Below, one piece after another: positions 22,661 to 35,785 of a stretch of 64,000 nucleotides of DNA. The translations under genes and the position numbers were made by a program. Under the pieces are notes generated by a model. The model was not told where the DNA came from. It ran no database searches and was given only the letters and a program-made list of their open reading frames with translations. The stretch is taken from assembly GCF_958979055.1 (NCBI RefSeq), contig NC_084886.1, positions 2,623,001 through 2,687,000 on the forward strand, written 5' to 3'. Position 1 is the stretch's first letter. Each line of letters opens with the position of its first letter. This stretch comes from Alnus glutinosa (lineage: Eukaryota > Streptophyta > Magnoliopsida > Fagales > Betulaceae).

Positions 22661-24655
22661 TTTCTTCTTCTTCTTCGTGTTCTTCTATGCTTCGAGAGAT
22701 TTAGCTGAAAATTGAAAAGTTTATCTATTTGGGTATAGAGCGAGAGAGTTCGAGGGGAGGGTATAAGCTGTAACGCAGATAGTTGCTTACAGTGCATTCG
22801 GCTTTGCTGACGTACACGTGGCTAGAATTGAAGGGCTTTGCTAATGCCTTTTTAGCCAAAATAAAATAAAATAAAAATAAACCAAAAAAATAAAATAAAA
22901 ACAAAAGCATTAACAAATGAGTAATGCTAGAATTACCATTAACTCTATCGCGTCTTTTCAAAATTAATGTAATTTTTAAAATTTTTATTAAATTAAAATT
23001 CAATAATGATCTAATTACAAATCTAATGGTAATTTTAAAAGTTATATTCATTTTTAAGAGGACACAAAATACTCCAAACTACTTTCACTTTTATGTCGCA
23101 TTACAATCAAAAACCAATTAAAAAAAAAACCTCTAAAAGGTGTTAGCAAACAAGCTCACTCAATTGTATCATATAGTCGCCCACCGGTCCATGTCAAATT
23201 AAGGACAAAGATTTTCTTCAAATTAAGTTATAGATTTCTTTTTAAATTTAGTTTATTAAATTTGCATGCATAAAAAATATGTGTAATTCTTGCATGCATT
23301 TTTAACTTTTAGATACATTTTTAATAAAAACTTTATGTTGAAAGTAATTGGGTCAATGGCCAAGTTTGTTATCGGCATTATTTTTGGTTTTTATTTTCAA
23401 TTTCCAAGTAGAGACATTAACAAAATAAAAAATACTCTTTAAAATACAAAACCCGCTTTAAAACATTTTTTTCAAATAAAAAATAAAATCACTCTTGAAA
23501 ACAAATTAACAAAACATACCCAATAAAATGAATTGGGTCAAATAGTCCATGGCCCAACTTCTAATTGCGAGCCCATTTAATACATACCAGAATGAGAGGA
23601 AAACTTATTGACTATGGCATTGATTGGAAAAAGCGAGTCCAACAAATTCTGAATAATAGAAATAGGATCGACATCTTTTAAATTTCTCCTTTTTCTTTTT
23701 TCTTTTTTTATTTAAGAATGCAAGTACATGGATATAACGCATCAAATTAAAACGCAAGCTTAATAATTTTTAACACGGATGCCAATAACCCAAACTACTA
23801 GTAAAGGTGGTTAAATGCGTAGATGTTGAAAAAGTTGCCGACATGAACTACAACGAGAATGAGGTTCGAGATGACGAATAAGAGAAGGCCTACCTTATGC
23901 CAAAAGACAAAGGTTACAAATCACACTAATATTTTATAAGTATTCTATTATGATGATATGGTGGCCTCAATCAGTCATTGAATTTTTGTTAAAAATAAAA
24001 TAAAATAAAGTGCTAACTAAAACTGTTACGTCAGCATAATGAGATATGGGGGTACCGAGTAGAATATTAGCGTGGTTTCTAACATTACTATTTTATTTCA
24101 TTTAGTACATATCACATGTGACAAACATTTGGGTGCCAAAATTAGAATCATTTAAAATAAGAGTAAATATAGAAACCACATTTTTATCTCACAATAGTGA
24201 TGTAGCAGTTTCAACTAACATTTGGATTAGTTATTGTTAAAAAAGAAATTGGGATTGTCTCGTTAACATTATAGGATAGTTGTGGAATAAAAATGTAATT
24301 TCTAGCATTTCTCTCAAAATAATGATTTTTTTTTTTCAATGGTTACGGTTTAAGCCTTCTATTTTGTAGAATTTTAAAAATTCAAAAAACCTCAATCCCA
24401 TTAAATAATTAATTTCAAATCTTTTTGAACGAGTCAAAATATGTAAAAAAAGACCAGAAAAAAAAACTAGTCACATTTGTGATATCACTTTAAAAGGATT
24501 AATCAACTTTGAGTTTTCATAGAATTACTTATAAAGCTCGGTCTGTCTTAATAAAGAATTAGTGTAAAACCTAAAATCTATGAGTATCTTTATAAACCAT
24601 TTACTTTAAATAAACAGATTTTATTTTAATATAAAATTGAGGTGTTACACCTACG
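22661..24655. other. Intergenic
   Basis: The first roughly 150 bases are the likely promoter and leader of the microprotein gene, with CTTCTT repeats directly before the ATG. About 22919-23100 resembles a worn member of the MITE family at 24656-24837 (starts GAGTAATGCTAGAA). No gene was found in the remainder. Confidence 0.4.
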
Positions 24656-24837
24656 AGTAATTCTAGAAGTCCCTCATGTGTTACTCTTATATCCCTAAAA
24701 AAATGAGGTGTCTTTTAAAATCACCATTTGATTAAAATTCAAAAGTGATCAATCAGAAGCTCAATAATAATTTTAAAAGCCACTTTATATTTAGAGGGAT
24801 ATAAGAGTGACACAAGATAAACTTCTAGCATTACTCT
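24656..24837. mobile_element. Short inverted-repeat MITE
   Basis: The left end reads GAGTAATTCTAGAAGTCCCT and the right end is its inverted partner (AAACTTCTAGCATTACTCT). Internal TCTTATATCCCT and AGGGATATAAGAG also pair, so the 180-bp unit folds back. It has no open frame. Confidence 0.7.
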
Positions 24838-25880
24838 GAAACAGGTGCATTTCGGAACTTCCTATAGCTGGTGTTGCTGGCTTTAGGGGTGGACATCAGT
24901 TCGGTTAAGTTCATTTTCGGTTCGATTAACTAACTTTGTCGGTTAAGTTAGTAAATTCATCGACTTCATTCAGACAAACTATATTTTCGAAATTATCAGT
25001 TAAAGAGGTTAAGTCAGTTAATGCGGTTGGTTAAGTCGAAACAACAAATACAAAGTTTTTCTTGTAGAAACAACAAATCAAGGGAAAATTAAACCTATTT
25101 GATTGACCATATATATAACTAGATGCAACATATCGAAGCCAGAAGTTGTACATCATTATATGCTTATTTTAAAAGAAAAGTACCTGATTTTGGATTTTCA
25201 GTCATTTTTTCTCTTGATTCCAGCAAGGCCAACTTCACCAACCTTGTAACCAAACTACTGCAGCAGTGAATCATCCATTTTCGTCAGTTTCTGAGGGGGA
25301 GGCCAGGGAGTGGTAGGCTCTAGGTGGCTGCACCGATTTCGCATGTGAGGGTTAGGGCTCGTCGATTCGGCGGAAATTCGGAAAGATGAGGGGAAATGCA
25401 AAATTGGGAATGTGTCTTAGGGTTAGCCGAAAGAGATGAATATATAGTCTTTCAAAACAACATCGTTTCAATTGTAATGAAAAGACGTCATTTTGATTTT
25501 ATTTTTTTTTAAAAAAAAAAAAGATCAAACGAAACGACGTCATTTCTGTCATGCAAAAACAATGTCGTTTCGTTTATGTCAATTCGGTTAATCAGTCGAT
25601 TAAATGGTGGTTCGGTTCGGTAAGTCCGTTAAAGGGCGGTTCGGTACCAAACTGACTTTCGGAACAAAATTTTATACCGACTACCGAACCAAAATTAGTC
25701 GGTAGGCAGTCGATAGCAGTTCAGTGGTAGTTGATAAGTGGTTAACAAGCGGTAGTTGAATATTTTGCCCACCTCTAACTGGCTTTTTATGCGCAGAGCA
25801 TCTCAGTTACCAGGATTCTCTTCTCTCCCTTTATAATCCTGATTGGTGGCAGAGTTTTACTTATTAGAATGTGTTGACTC
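24838..25880. repeat. Direct repeat copy 1 upstream of the ABCB gene, split by a transposon
   Basis: Segments 24838-24884 and 25779-25880 together match 26653-26795: GAAACAGGTGCATTTCG, then GTTGCTGGCTTT, then TCTCAGTTACCAGGATTCTC, then TATAATCCTGATTGGTGGCA. In this copy the match is interrupted by the element at 24885-25778. The two copies are a segmental duplication of the region just upstream of the transporter gene. Confidence 0.85.
24885..25778. mobile_element. hAT-like non-autonomous transposon, 894 bp
   Basis: Ends are short inverted repeats: left AGGGGTGGACA, right (reverse complement) AGAGGTGGGCA, the usual hAT-style terminus. They are flanked by an exact 8-bp duplication CTGGCTTT at 24877-24884 and 25779-25786. 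The duplicated upstream segment at 26653-26795 has a single CTGGCTTT at the same point and serves as an empty-site control. The interior is full of GGTTCGGTTAAGT-like words and no transposase frame. Confidence 0.88.
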
Positions 25881-26194
25881 TTGAGGCCATTGTTCTTGTT
25901 TTCAGTTTCGGTCTGTTGTTGGGTTGTTCCTTACGTACTTATATTAAAAAAAATTCAGGTTTCCAATTTGTATGGGTATGGCCGAAGGAATATCCACACT
26001 ATTTGGATTTACGGATATACATCATGACAAGACGACGGGGACAAAACAAAAAAATTGCCGGCTTTTTGCAAGAAAAAAAAAAAAAGACACGTATTTATAT
26101 TGGTCCGTTTGGCATTAGAAGGTGAATTGGGTGCATGTATTACCTGATGTACAGTATGTTAATCGGCAAAAAAATTAAAAAAAAAAAAGGGGAA

Positions 26195-26650
26195 GAAATA
26201 CATTTATAATTCTTAATTTTCATTATTTTTGTAAAAAGTACTAAAATTTTAAAAAGTGTCAATTTATGATATTTATCTTTCAATTTTTTTTTTCAATTTC
26301 AATACTCTGTTAAAATTTTTCATTAAATTTTGTCAAAATTTCTAAAATACTATTTTTTTTGAAAAAAAAAAAAGAAACAAATTGCTAGGATTTAAGTTTT
26401 GGTTAGAATTTAACGAAAATTACAAAAATATCCATATATGCCTGAATTTTGAAAAAAATTTATAATATTTTTTTTTAAAAAAAATAAACATATGAGCATT
26501 TGAAAATTTTAATAGGATTTAACGAAAAATTTTAACGAAGGGTTCAAATTAAAGAATGAATACCATAAATTAACATTTTTAAAGTTTGAATATTTTTTTA
26601 TAAAATTAATAAAAGATCAAAATTACAGACGAAGTTTCTAATTCATAAAG
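26195..26650. repeat. Worn AT-rich inverted-repeat MITE (family of 27732-28122)
   Basis: It shares AAAAAGTGTCAATTTA, TTTAACGAAAA and the overall layout with the copies at 27732-28122, 52284-52671, 53513-53960 and 63122-63474. The ends are eroded, so the boundaries are approximate. Confidence 0.5.
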
Positions 26651-26652
26651 GT

Positions 26653-26795
26653 ACCCGAAACAGGTGCATTTCGCAACTTCGATGTTGCTGGCTTTTTGTG
26701 CGTGAGTATCTCAGTTACCAGGATTCTCGATCTTCTCTCCCTTTATAATCCTGATTGGTGGCAGAGTTTTAGTTATGAGAATGTGTGGCTACTAC
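26653..26795. repeat. Direct repeat copy 2 upstream of the ABCB gene (unoccupied site)
   Basis: Uninterrupted partner of 24838-25880. It holds the intact GTTGCTGGCTTTTTGTGCG junction that the hAT-like element split in copy 1. It ends about 250 bases before the transporter ATG and may be part of its promoter. Confidence 0.85.
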
Positions 26796-26942
26796 AGCTG
26801 CTGGCATGCGCACATTATTTAAAAATCACTGGGTGGCTACTGCTGATGGCAAAAGACGCGTAAGAAATAAAAGAAACAACCAAAGGGTGCATGGCTGCTG
26901 CTTCTTAGTAAGCGATCTTTTACCTTGTCACAGGGCCTTTGA

Positions 26943-26959
26943 TTGATATATATATATAT
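26943..26959 (+). promoter_or_regulatory. Possible TATA region of the ABCB gene
   Basis: A GATATATATATATATGG tract lies about 90-100 bases upstream of the ATG at 27047. It is a plausible TATA box but could be a simple TA repeat. Confidence 0.35.
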
Positions 26960-27046
26960 GGATGGTACTTGGGATTAATACATAGCCGATCGATAGCTGA
27001 GCAGACGAAGGCTTCGACTTCATCAGAAAGTGTATTGGTGTCTGAT

Positions 27047-30000
27047 ATGGAGAGCAAACGTGGGCTTCTTCGGTTTGCCGATGGTGTGGACAAGCTGCTC
27101 TTGTTATTCGGGACGTTGGGTTGCATTGGTGATGGGTCGATGTGCCCAGTCACGATGTTCGTTCTCAGCGGTTTGATGAATGAGTATGGAGGTGGAGCTG
27201 GTTTTGATTTATCCATGGACGTCGTTGACAAGGTATGCATGCCAGTGATGGATTTGCAGATTGGTGAAATTTTCTTGAATATATATATGATTTACTTAAT
27301 TGTAGCATAACTCACATGCAAGCTCTCCCATGCCTCATTACAGTACTCACTCAGGCTGCTTTATGTTGCCATTGGAGTCGGGATATCGGCTTTCATTGGT
27401 AAGAATAATTAATTTGATTCACGCATTTCATTCCATTTTGCCGTGCGATTTCACAAATTATAGAAACTGTATCGTTTGTGAATTTATTTTTAAAAGGTAA
27501 AAAAATCTCCGTTTTAACAAATGAATGTGTTTTTAAAAATATTATTTTCATCAACTGCAAATCTAGTTGTTACGTTGCTTGAACATCAAACCATTGTTGC
27601 CTTGGCAGACCCAAATTTGCTCAGGTTAACATGCACATTTAAGGATATATATGCCCATGTAGGACTTCAAAGTCCAACCTTTTTTTAAAAAATAAAAATA
27701 AAAAATTGGGTGAATGAATTTTTATTTAAGAGAAAACTTCACTTACAACACTTGATTTTTCTTTTATCATGCACTTTTTCAATTATACCCTTAAACTTTA
27801 AAAAGTGTTAATTTAAGGTTATCATCTTTCAGAAGTTTGCAATGTCAAGCATTTTGTCAAAATTCACCGTTAAATCAAACGGTAGATAAGTGAAATCCCC
27901 AAAATACCCCTAATAAGTTTATAAAATTACAAAAATACCTTGAATCTGGACGGAGTATTTTAGGGATTTCACTTCCCCCCTTAGGATTAAATAATGAATT
28001 TGAATGGGAGGGTTGGCATTGCAAGCTTTTGAAAGATTATAATTCTAAACTGACACTTTTTTAAATTTTAAGGGTTTAATTGCAAAAATGATGAAAGATA
28101 AGAAGTAGTAAGTGAAGTTTTCCCATTTTTTGTTATTACACCACAGCAAAATCCAAACCTTTTCCCATCAGCTAGGTTTGATTTGACTTTGTAGCTGCAT
28201 CTCGCACTCTAGGGTCTTGATCAACGTACATTGAAAGTGATATTTATGTACACCTTTTTGAGTCTGTTTGGAGTTGCGATTTTAAACAAAACTGTGAAAA
28301 GTGTAACATTTGGAAGTGTGTTTTTAAAAAATAGCAACTTAAAAATGTATAAAAATATGCATTTTTAAGTCACGAGCAAGGGGATGCACCATTTTATAAG
28401 CTAAATTGCGATTTTATCAAACGATTATCTACATTTTTAAAAATCATGTTTTTCAAATTGCACATTTGAAATCATTATTTTTTAAATCGTATGTTTTGAT
28501 ACCGCGAATCCAAATGATTTGTCTCTTCTTTTTGATCTTTACCCCCAGAAGAAAGAGTACTAGGAAATGAATGTATCTAGTTGATCTAGATTTTGGCATT
28601 TCTATCTAGAGCCATTCCAGAGCTTCTTTTGAGGTTTTCCCGCTCAATCAAAATATAACTTGTAATAGTGATCATGTGAATTGGTAAGAAGAACATGAAA
28701 CATTAGCGTTTAGTATCATATATTACAATAATAATGAATGAATTTTCGATGCACAAGTACTAAATTAACACTCAACAGAAGGACTATGTTGGACGAGAAC
28801 TGCAGAAAGACAAACATATCGCATAAGAAAGGAATACTTAAAAGCAGTCCTCAGGCAAGAAGTTGGTTTCTTCGACAACAAAGATGCTTCTTCCACTACC
28901 TTCCAAGTCATTTCTACCATCTCTTCTGATGCCCATTGTATCCAAGATACTATAGCTGAGAAGGTTTTTGACTGTCTAAGATATTCTTTCATCTTCTTTT
29001 TCTTCTTATTCTTTTTGCTATTGTGTTAACATGATCTATATTTCTTCAATTGTAGGTACCCAGCTGCCTGGCTCACATCTCATCATTCATCTTTAACATA
29101 GTAGTTGCATTCATGCTTTCATGGCGACTTGCACTAGCTGCTCTTCCACTCTCTCTCATGTTTATCATTCCAGGAGTTGGATTTGGTAAGGTACTGCAGG
29201 ACCTTGGAAGAAAGATGATGGATGCTTATGGGATTGCCGGTGGGATTGTAGAACAAGCAATCTCATCAATCCGCACCGTCTATTCATATGCAGGGGAGCA
29301 TCAAACACTGGATAGATTCAGCTCTTCACTCCAGAAAACTATGGAGCTTGGCATAAAGCAGGGTTTTGCAAAGGGATTGCTGATGGGGAGCATGGGGATA
29401 ATTTTTGCAGTTTGGGCTTTCCAGGCTTGGGTTGGGAGTGTTCTTGTAACGGAAAGAGGAGAGAAAGGCGGCGTTGTTTTCGTTTCTGGAGTCTGTGTCG
29501 TATTGGGAGGAGTGTGAGTTACTTTACTTCCTACATATTGCTATCATTTTTCCCATTAATAAGCAATGACAAGTTTTGTGCTTGGGAAGAGTCTTTATTT
29601 TCTTTGTATATAAATTATTCTAAAATAATTTGGGGATTATTTGTATCTTCAGGTCCATTATGAACGTGCTCCCAAATCTCTCATCCATCTTAGAGGCAAC
29701 AAACGCTACTACTCGGATTCTGGAGATGATTGAACGGATTCCAGTTATAGACTCTGCAGATGGAAAAGGTAAAATCCTGTCATATGTGAGAGGAGAAATC
29801 GAATTTAAAGAGGTCTACTTTAGCTACCCATCAAGACCTGCTACACCTATACTTCAAGGACTCAATTTTAGGGTGGAAGCTGGAAAGACTGTAGGTCTTG
29901 TAGGAGGCAGTGGTTCTGGCAAGTCTACAATCATTTCCTTGCTTGAAAGATTTTATGACCCTGTCAAAGGAGATATTCTCCTTGATCAGTACAAAATAAA

Positions 30001-32713
30001 GAGACTACAACTTAAATGGCTGAGGTCCCAGATGGGACTAGTTAACCAAGAGCCAATTCTCTTTGCTACATCCATAAAAGAGAATATTCTGTTTGGCAAG
30101 GAAGAAGCTCCAATGGATCTTGTTATACATGCAGCTAAGGCTGCAAATGCACATGACTTTATCATTGAACTACCCCAAGGATATGAAAGTCAAGTAAGCA
30201 AAAAATGTTTTTCTTACTCCTTAATTAGTCCAATAATAAGTTGGTTTTTAATGTTGAATTACACCTTGGAAATGTTTTGCCTGTATCTGATCAGGTAGGA
30301 CAATTTGGAGTTCAATTATCTGGAGGGCAAAAGCAAAGGATTGCCATAGCAAGAGCTTTGATCAGAGACCCAAGAATCCTTTTGCTTGATGAAGCCACGA
30401 GTGCTTTGGATGCAGGGTCGGAAAGAATAGTACAGGGAGCCTTGGATCAGGCTTCAAAAGGGAGGACAACAATTATCGTAGCCCACCGCCTCTCCACAAT
30501 CCTCAGGGCTGATTTGATAGTGGTTCTTCAATCGGGAAGAGTGGTTGAATCTGGTTCTCATGATGAGCTAATGCACATGAACAATGGAGAGGGTGGGGCA
30601 TATAGCAAAATGGTGCATTTGCAGCAACCGAGCATGCAAAATGAAAGCTTCAGTAGTCCCTATCATCAAACAGAACATAGATATCATTGGCAACAAACTA
30701 GTCCTAGGACTCCCCAAACACCATTAATTAGTGTGAGATCAAGCTGGCAAAGCAGCCCAGCCTATCCCATCAGCTCAGCATTTTCCATCAATCTCGCACA
30801 CACATTCCAAAGGCACCCTTACGATTACCATAATGATGAAAAGATAGAAAAAAATGATTATCCTCCATATTCCCAATGGCGATTACTACAAATGAGTGCA
30901 CCTGAGTGGAAGCGAGCTTTACTTGGATGTTTAGGGGCTGCTTGCTATGGAACTATTCCCCCAATTCAAGGCTATTGCCTGGGAACAGTTATCTCAGTTT
31001 ACTTTATAAATGACAAGTCTGTCATTAAATCAGAAATCAGACTCTATTGCTGCATCTTCTTAAGCCTAGCAGTTCTCTGTTTCATTTCCAATCTCTTACA
31101 ACATTACAGTTTTGCAATTATGGGAGAGAGTTTAACGAAGAGGGTGCGAGAAAAGATGCTCGAGAAATTGCTAACCTTTGAGATAGGATGGTTTGATAAA
31201 GATGATAATACAAGTGCAGCCATCTGTGCACGGTTAGCCACTGAAGCCAATATGGTTCGCTCCCTCATTGTAGAACGAATGTCTTTGCTCGTTCAGGTTT
31301 TCTTTAGTGCGTGCTTGGCTTTTATAGTTGGATTAGTAGTCGCTTGGAGGGTAGCCATTGTAATGATTGCTATGCAGCCTTTACTCATTGTGAGCTTCTA
31401 TTCAAAGAGTGTTCTGATGAAAAGGCTATCTGGAAAAGCAAAAACAGCACAAAGTCAGGGCAGTCAACTAGCAAGCGAAGCTACCATCAACCATAGGACT
31501 ATCACTGCATTTTGCTCCCAGGAGAGAACATTGAGCCTATTTGAAGAAGCAATGAGAGGTCCCAGAAAGGAAAGTGTCAAACAATCATGGTTTTCAGGTT
31601 TTGGCCTGTTTTTCTCTCAATTTTTGACGACAGCTGCTGTAGCTTTGACTTACTGGTATGGAGGGAGGCTTGTGAATCAGAAATTGGTCACTCCAAAACA
31701 CCTTTTTCAGGTTTTCTTCTTGTTGATTAGCACTGGTAAAGACATTGCAGATGCAGGAAGCATGACTTCTGATATAGCCAAAGGTGGCAGCGCGATTAGA
31801 TCAGTTTTTGCAATCATAGACAGGCAAAGTGAGATTGAGCCTGAAGACCATAATGGTATTAAAGTTAAAAAAACTTTTGAGGGCCGCATAGAACTCAAGA
31901 AGGTGTTTTTTTCTTACCCAGCAAGGCCTGACCAAATGATCTTCAAGGGCCTTAGTCTCAAGATTGAAGCTGGAAAAACGATAGCATTGGTAGGACAAAG
32001 TGGCTCAGGCAAATCCACTGTCATTGGGTTGATTGAAAGATTTTATGACCCCCAAAATGGATCTATATTGATAGACGAACGTGACATCAAGAGCTACAAT
32101 TTGAGGAAATTAAGGTCACATATTGCATTAGTGAGTCAGGAGCCCACCCTTTTTGCAGGAACTATTCGTGAGAACATTGTCTATGGTAAAGAGAATGCTA
32201 TAGAATCTGAAGTAAGGAAGGCAACAAGGCTCGCGAATGCTCATGAATTTATAAGGTATGCATCTCTCTCCTTTATATTGCTCAAAAACAGATTACATAA
32301 GTTGCGTTTTTGGTGAAAAGCCATTTTTGTTATGCAGTTCTATGAAAGATGGTTATGATACTTACTGTGGAGAAAGAGGAGTCCAGCTATCAGGAGGCCA
32401 AAAGCAGAGGATAGCACTTGCTCGAGCTATACTCAAAGACCCAGCAATACTTCTCTTGGATGAGGCCACCAGCGCCCTCGATAGTGTGTCAGAACAGCTA
32501 GTCCAAGAGGCATTGGAGAAGATGATGGTAGGCAGAACATGTGTAGTTGTAGCTCATCGACTGTCCACAATACAGAAGGCGGACTCCATAGCTGTGATAA
32601 GTGATGGGAAGGTTGTGGAACGAGGATCACACTATGATCTCCTCACTATTGGACGTGGTGGTGCTTACTATTCTTTAATTAAGCTACAAAACGGTAACTC
32701 CCCACCTAAGTGA
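27047..32713 (+). CDS. Full-size ABCB (MDR/P-glycoprotein) transporter, 7 exons, 1253 aa
   Basis: Exons: 27047-27232, 27344-27398, 28779-28963, 29056-29513, 29653-30193, 30295-32255, 32338-32713, all GT-AG, summing to 1254 codons with the stop. Layout is TMD1-NBD1-TMD2-NBD2. Walker A1 GGSGSGKST is near residue 379, signature LSGGQKQR near 483, and Walker [13 protein letters not shown] near 503. Walker A2 GQSGSGKST is near 1042, signature 2 near 1146, with a second [13 protein letters not shown] Ser/Gln/Pro-rich linker joins the halves (about residues 590-660). The family pumps auxin, alkaloids, terpenoids or other organic molecules across the plasma membrane using ATP. The start [20 protein letters not shown] and overall pattern fit the ABCB15-like clade, but the substrate cannot be read from sequence. 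All catalytic motifs are intact, so it is likely functional. Intron 2 (1380 bp) carries two MITEs. Confidence 0.95.
27732..28122. mobile_element. AT-rich MITE inside ABCB intron 2
   Basis: Inverted ends: left AAAACTTCACTTACAAC, right GTAGTAAGTGAAGTTTTCCC. Internal words (AAAAAGTGTTAATTTA, TTCACCGTTAAAT) match the copies in the SEO introns. Non-coding. Confidence 0.75.
28255..28515. repeat. Diverged PIF/Harbinger-like MITE inside ABCB intron 2
   Basis: GAGTCTGTTTGGAGTTGCGA at the left and CGCGAATCCAAATGA at the right echo the ends of the clean copies at 33425 and 50233. The interior repeats GCGATTTT-type words. Too worn to show a target duplication. Confidence 0.55.
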
Positions 32714-33125
32714 GCCATCGTCTCATTGACAATGTGTAACATGTCGTTCCTTCCACCAGTTTGTTTTACATTAAAAAAGCAAGACCAACATGCATGACAA
32801 TAACCCATTGCATAAGATAGTGTTTAGGTTCAATATGGAGACTCCTCTAAGATAGATTCAATCTGCCAAGATAAAATCACTTATTACAATGGTTTCGTTT
32901 GTTAATACTTTTTTGATGGTATTTTTTGGTGTTTGTTTGAAAAAATAGTGAAAGGATTTTTGAGTGTTTTGTGTTTTAGGTTGTCTTGAAAAGAGAAAAC
33001 AAAATGGAAAAAAAGAAAAAAGAAAAAAAGAAGAAGCTTTAACTCTGTTTATGTTTTGAGTATTTCTGTTATATAAGCAAGAGTCATACAAATGAAATAC
33101 CTGTAAGCATAAACACAATTATTAT
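32714..33125. other. ABCB 3' flank and intergenic sequence
   Basis: Probable 3' UTR followed by a poly-A-rich stretch. A GAAAAAAGAAGCTTTAACTC-type word, followed by TGTTTATGTT, occurs here near 33030 and again near 34020. This is a local duplication of about 80 bp with no gene. Confidence 0.4.
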
Positions 33126-33844
33126 GCTAAACAAATACGTAGCGGAGAATAAAAGATTTTAGGGTTACTTCTAACCATCTTTGCTTCAGCGAATTAATAA
33201 ACCTTTATGAAACAAAACCTTCAGAATAACAATATAATAAAGAGGTATCTTCTTAATGTCGTATTGATGGAGTACACATGCTCTATATTTATAGGCTAGG
33301 TTAGGGACCCTCAAATTAGAATTCACTATAATTCTTTCTCCCATCAAGGAATAAATAATGAATTAAATTGATATCAAATCAGTTTGCAAATTAATGCTGA
33401 TTCCATTAGGCAATCTAATTGTAAGGGTCTGTTTGGGTTTGCGATTTCAAAAAGTCCGATTTAAAATAATGATTTTAAAATATGCGATTTGAAAATAATG
33501 ATTTTAAAAACGTAGTTAAGCGTTTGGCAAAATCGCAGTTTAGCCTTTAAAATCGCGAATTTATCTTTAAAATTCTGCGTTTTCAAAAAAGCATCATCTT
33601 ATCTACGATTTGAAAAAGCAGATTTTCTGCGTTTTCAAATCGCAATTTTTAAAAACGCAGTTCTCAAACGATCTATGTTCTGCGATTTGGTTTAAAATCG
33701 CACTTATTGTCTATGAAATCGTAATCCAAACGCACCCTAAGTAAATTACTATACCGTACACCTTATAAACAATTTATTAATTAATATAATAAATCATATA
33801 TACATGTGGCATATAGGACATATATAGAAGATAAAATCTTACAT
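33126..33844. mobile_element. Possible LTR-retrotransposon terminal repeat, broken by a MITE
   Basis: The segment starts TGCTAA and ends TCTTACA. It shares GTAGCGGA, AGGGACCCT and CCCATCAAGGAAT words, in the same order, with 57983-58400, which has the same ends. TG...CA ends and two dispersed copies suggest an LTR family. I saw no 5-bp target duplication and no coding region beside it, so this is tentative. The MITE at 33425-33737 interrupts it. Confidence 0.45.
33425..33737. mobile_element. PIF/Harbinger-like (Tourist) MITE, 313 bp
   Basis: Terminal inverted repeats GGGTCTGTTTGGG and CCAAACGCACCC are flanked by TAA on both sides (33422-33424, 33738-33740), the 3-bp duplication typical of PIF/Harbinger. 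The interior repeats GCGATTT and AAATCGC words. Near twin of 50233-50517. Confidence 0.85.
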
Positions 33845-35777
33845 TCTCCAACTTGGCATTTATGACACATGTTTTCATGGTGTTATGTTCTTTAGTGTGG
33901 CCAACTACTTATGGAATCCTCTCACCCAGATAAGAAAAAATGCTTCACATGAATCATGGCGGTACAACTATTATTTTTGTTTTGAAAAGAAAAAAAAAAT
34001 GAAGGAAAAAGAAAAAAGAAAAAAGAAGCTTTAACTCTGTTTATGTTCAGAGTATTTCTCTTATATAAGCAAGAGTCATACAAATGAATTAATACCGTAA
34101 TTAATAACAATTCCTTCTGCAATTATACTGCTTGAAAAGTATGCAGCAAAATCCATAAGGCTCAAACAAAGTCAGTATAAATTCTAAATAACACGTGAAT
34201 TTTGTATTCATTTATATTAATTTATACTCATGCTTTATCAGAAAAATGATCGATCCTTAACCCTAAGATTGTAAGATTGCAGAAAAATGTTTCTTGATGG
34301 AAACTTGAAAGGTGACCAAGCTGCAAAATCTTTTGGGTCACCTCCTATATTTTGGTACATAAAAGTGATGTTAGCTTTCTTACTTCTATGCTATAACATC
34401 TGCTTAATATTTTTAATGTGACACCAGAAAGTTAACTCCTATTTTGGGCAGGTTGATTGTAAAGATATTAGGGTATGGGATAGCGTAGACGTAACTAGTG
34501 CTTCAGAATGTCTAGGCAAACAAAAATGACTATTTTTAATTAACTTCAGTTAATATATACTCAAGGCATGCATATTTTCTAAAGGGAACAAAAATGATGA
34601 CTCATATAACATATGTTCGACAAATTCCTATAGCTTGACAAAAAGGATCCCTTCTTGTGGGGTGGCTCAGAGACGACGGTTGTGATATCATGCATCTTTA
34701 AGGACAGCTGTTGATTATCCAAAAACGACCGTCGTCTAACTCCACTACCAAAGAAAATGATTGTCACAAGGAAAAAAGAGCCTTCTGGGACAATATTATC
34801 GTCACCATTGAAAGTGCACTTTGGGAGCACACTTGAAATCAATGAAATGTCGTCCCCAAAAGAGCATAGCTCGCCTCCAAAAAAATGGCTTACATCTCCC
34901 GAGAGCTAGGGATAAGTTATTTTTCAACCTAAACCCCTTATTTTTCGTTGACCTTGCAAACAATTTTCATTGACTTTTTTTTTTTTTTTTCGTCTCACAA
35001 AACTTGGTCATCCTTAAAACATTCATTGTTTTCGATCAAATGGTTTATATTTTTTTGTCCACAAGTACCCCTCTCCTGGCAAATATCTACACCACAACAC
35101 ACCATTTTCTTTTGTGCTCGTAGAAAAGAAGAAATTAATGAAAGACGAAGAAACGAAAGAAAATAAGAAAAGGAAAGGAAACAGAAGCACAACAAACAAT
35201 TTTTTTTTTTTTTTTTTTTGTAAAAGAAATGCTGCAGTTTAAATTAAGAAAGTCCTAATTAAATCTGGACCCTTCATTGAAACCATATCTTTTGTGCGTA
35301 CCATTATTTCATTTTTGACAATGTCAACTAACCTTGGATTAGCCTTTCTTAAAAAAAAAAAAAAAAAAAAAAAAACTTTGACACTTTAATATGTTGACAT
35401 AGAAATTAAATGCCTTATTCAAAAAAAAAAAAAAAAAAAGAAAAAGAAAAAGAAAAAGAAATTAAATGGATCAGATTTTGTGGTATAATTATTTATTACC
35501 ATATTTGTTTTTAATAACTCATTATTTATCATCTCGATATTTATGATTTATTATTTTAACTAAAATTTTAAAAATAAATATGATAAGAAATGTTGATAAT
35601 GTCGAGAGTTGAGCTACCTGGCACAAAATTCATATTCGTAGACCATAAAAATGATCCAAAGCCCCTTTCAATTCTACTTGCGTAGTAGGGAATCTTTTCC
35701 CAAACAAATAAAGTGCCTCGCGAGGGTAATAACCACGAACATATCAACGACATGGGATTATTTTTCTAATTTAAAGG
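33845..35777. other. Intergenic
   Basis: No gene seen. Contents are AT-rich tracts and long poly-A runs (35350-35373, 35421-35438). A short segment near 34670-34740 holds inverted GACGACGGT and ACCGTCGTC words, perhaps the core of an unidentified transposon. Confidence 0.4.
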
Positions 35778-35785
35778 ATAATGGA

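Noticed and set aside
26920-27240. Reverse-strand frame over ABCB exon 1
   Set aside because: Shadow of the real exon, whose plus-strand product matches the ABCB N-terminal membrane domain and splices in frame to exon 2.
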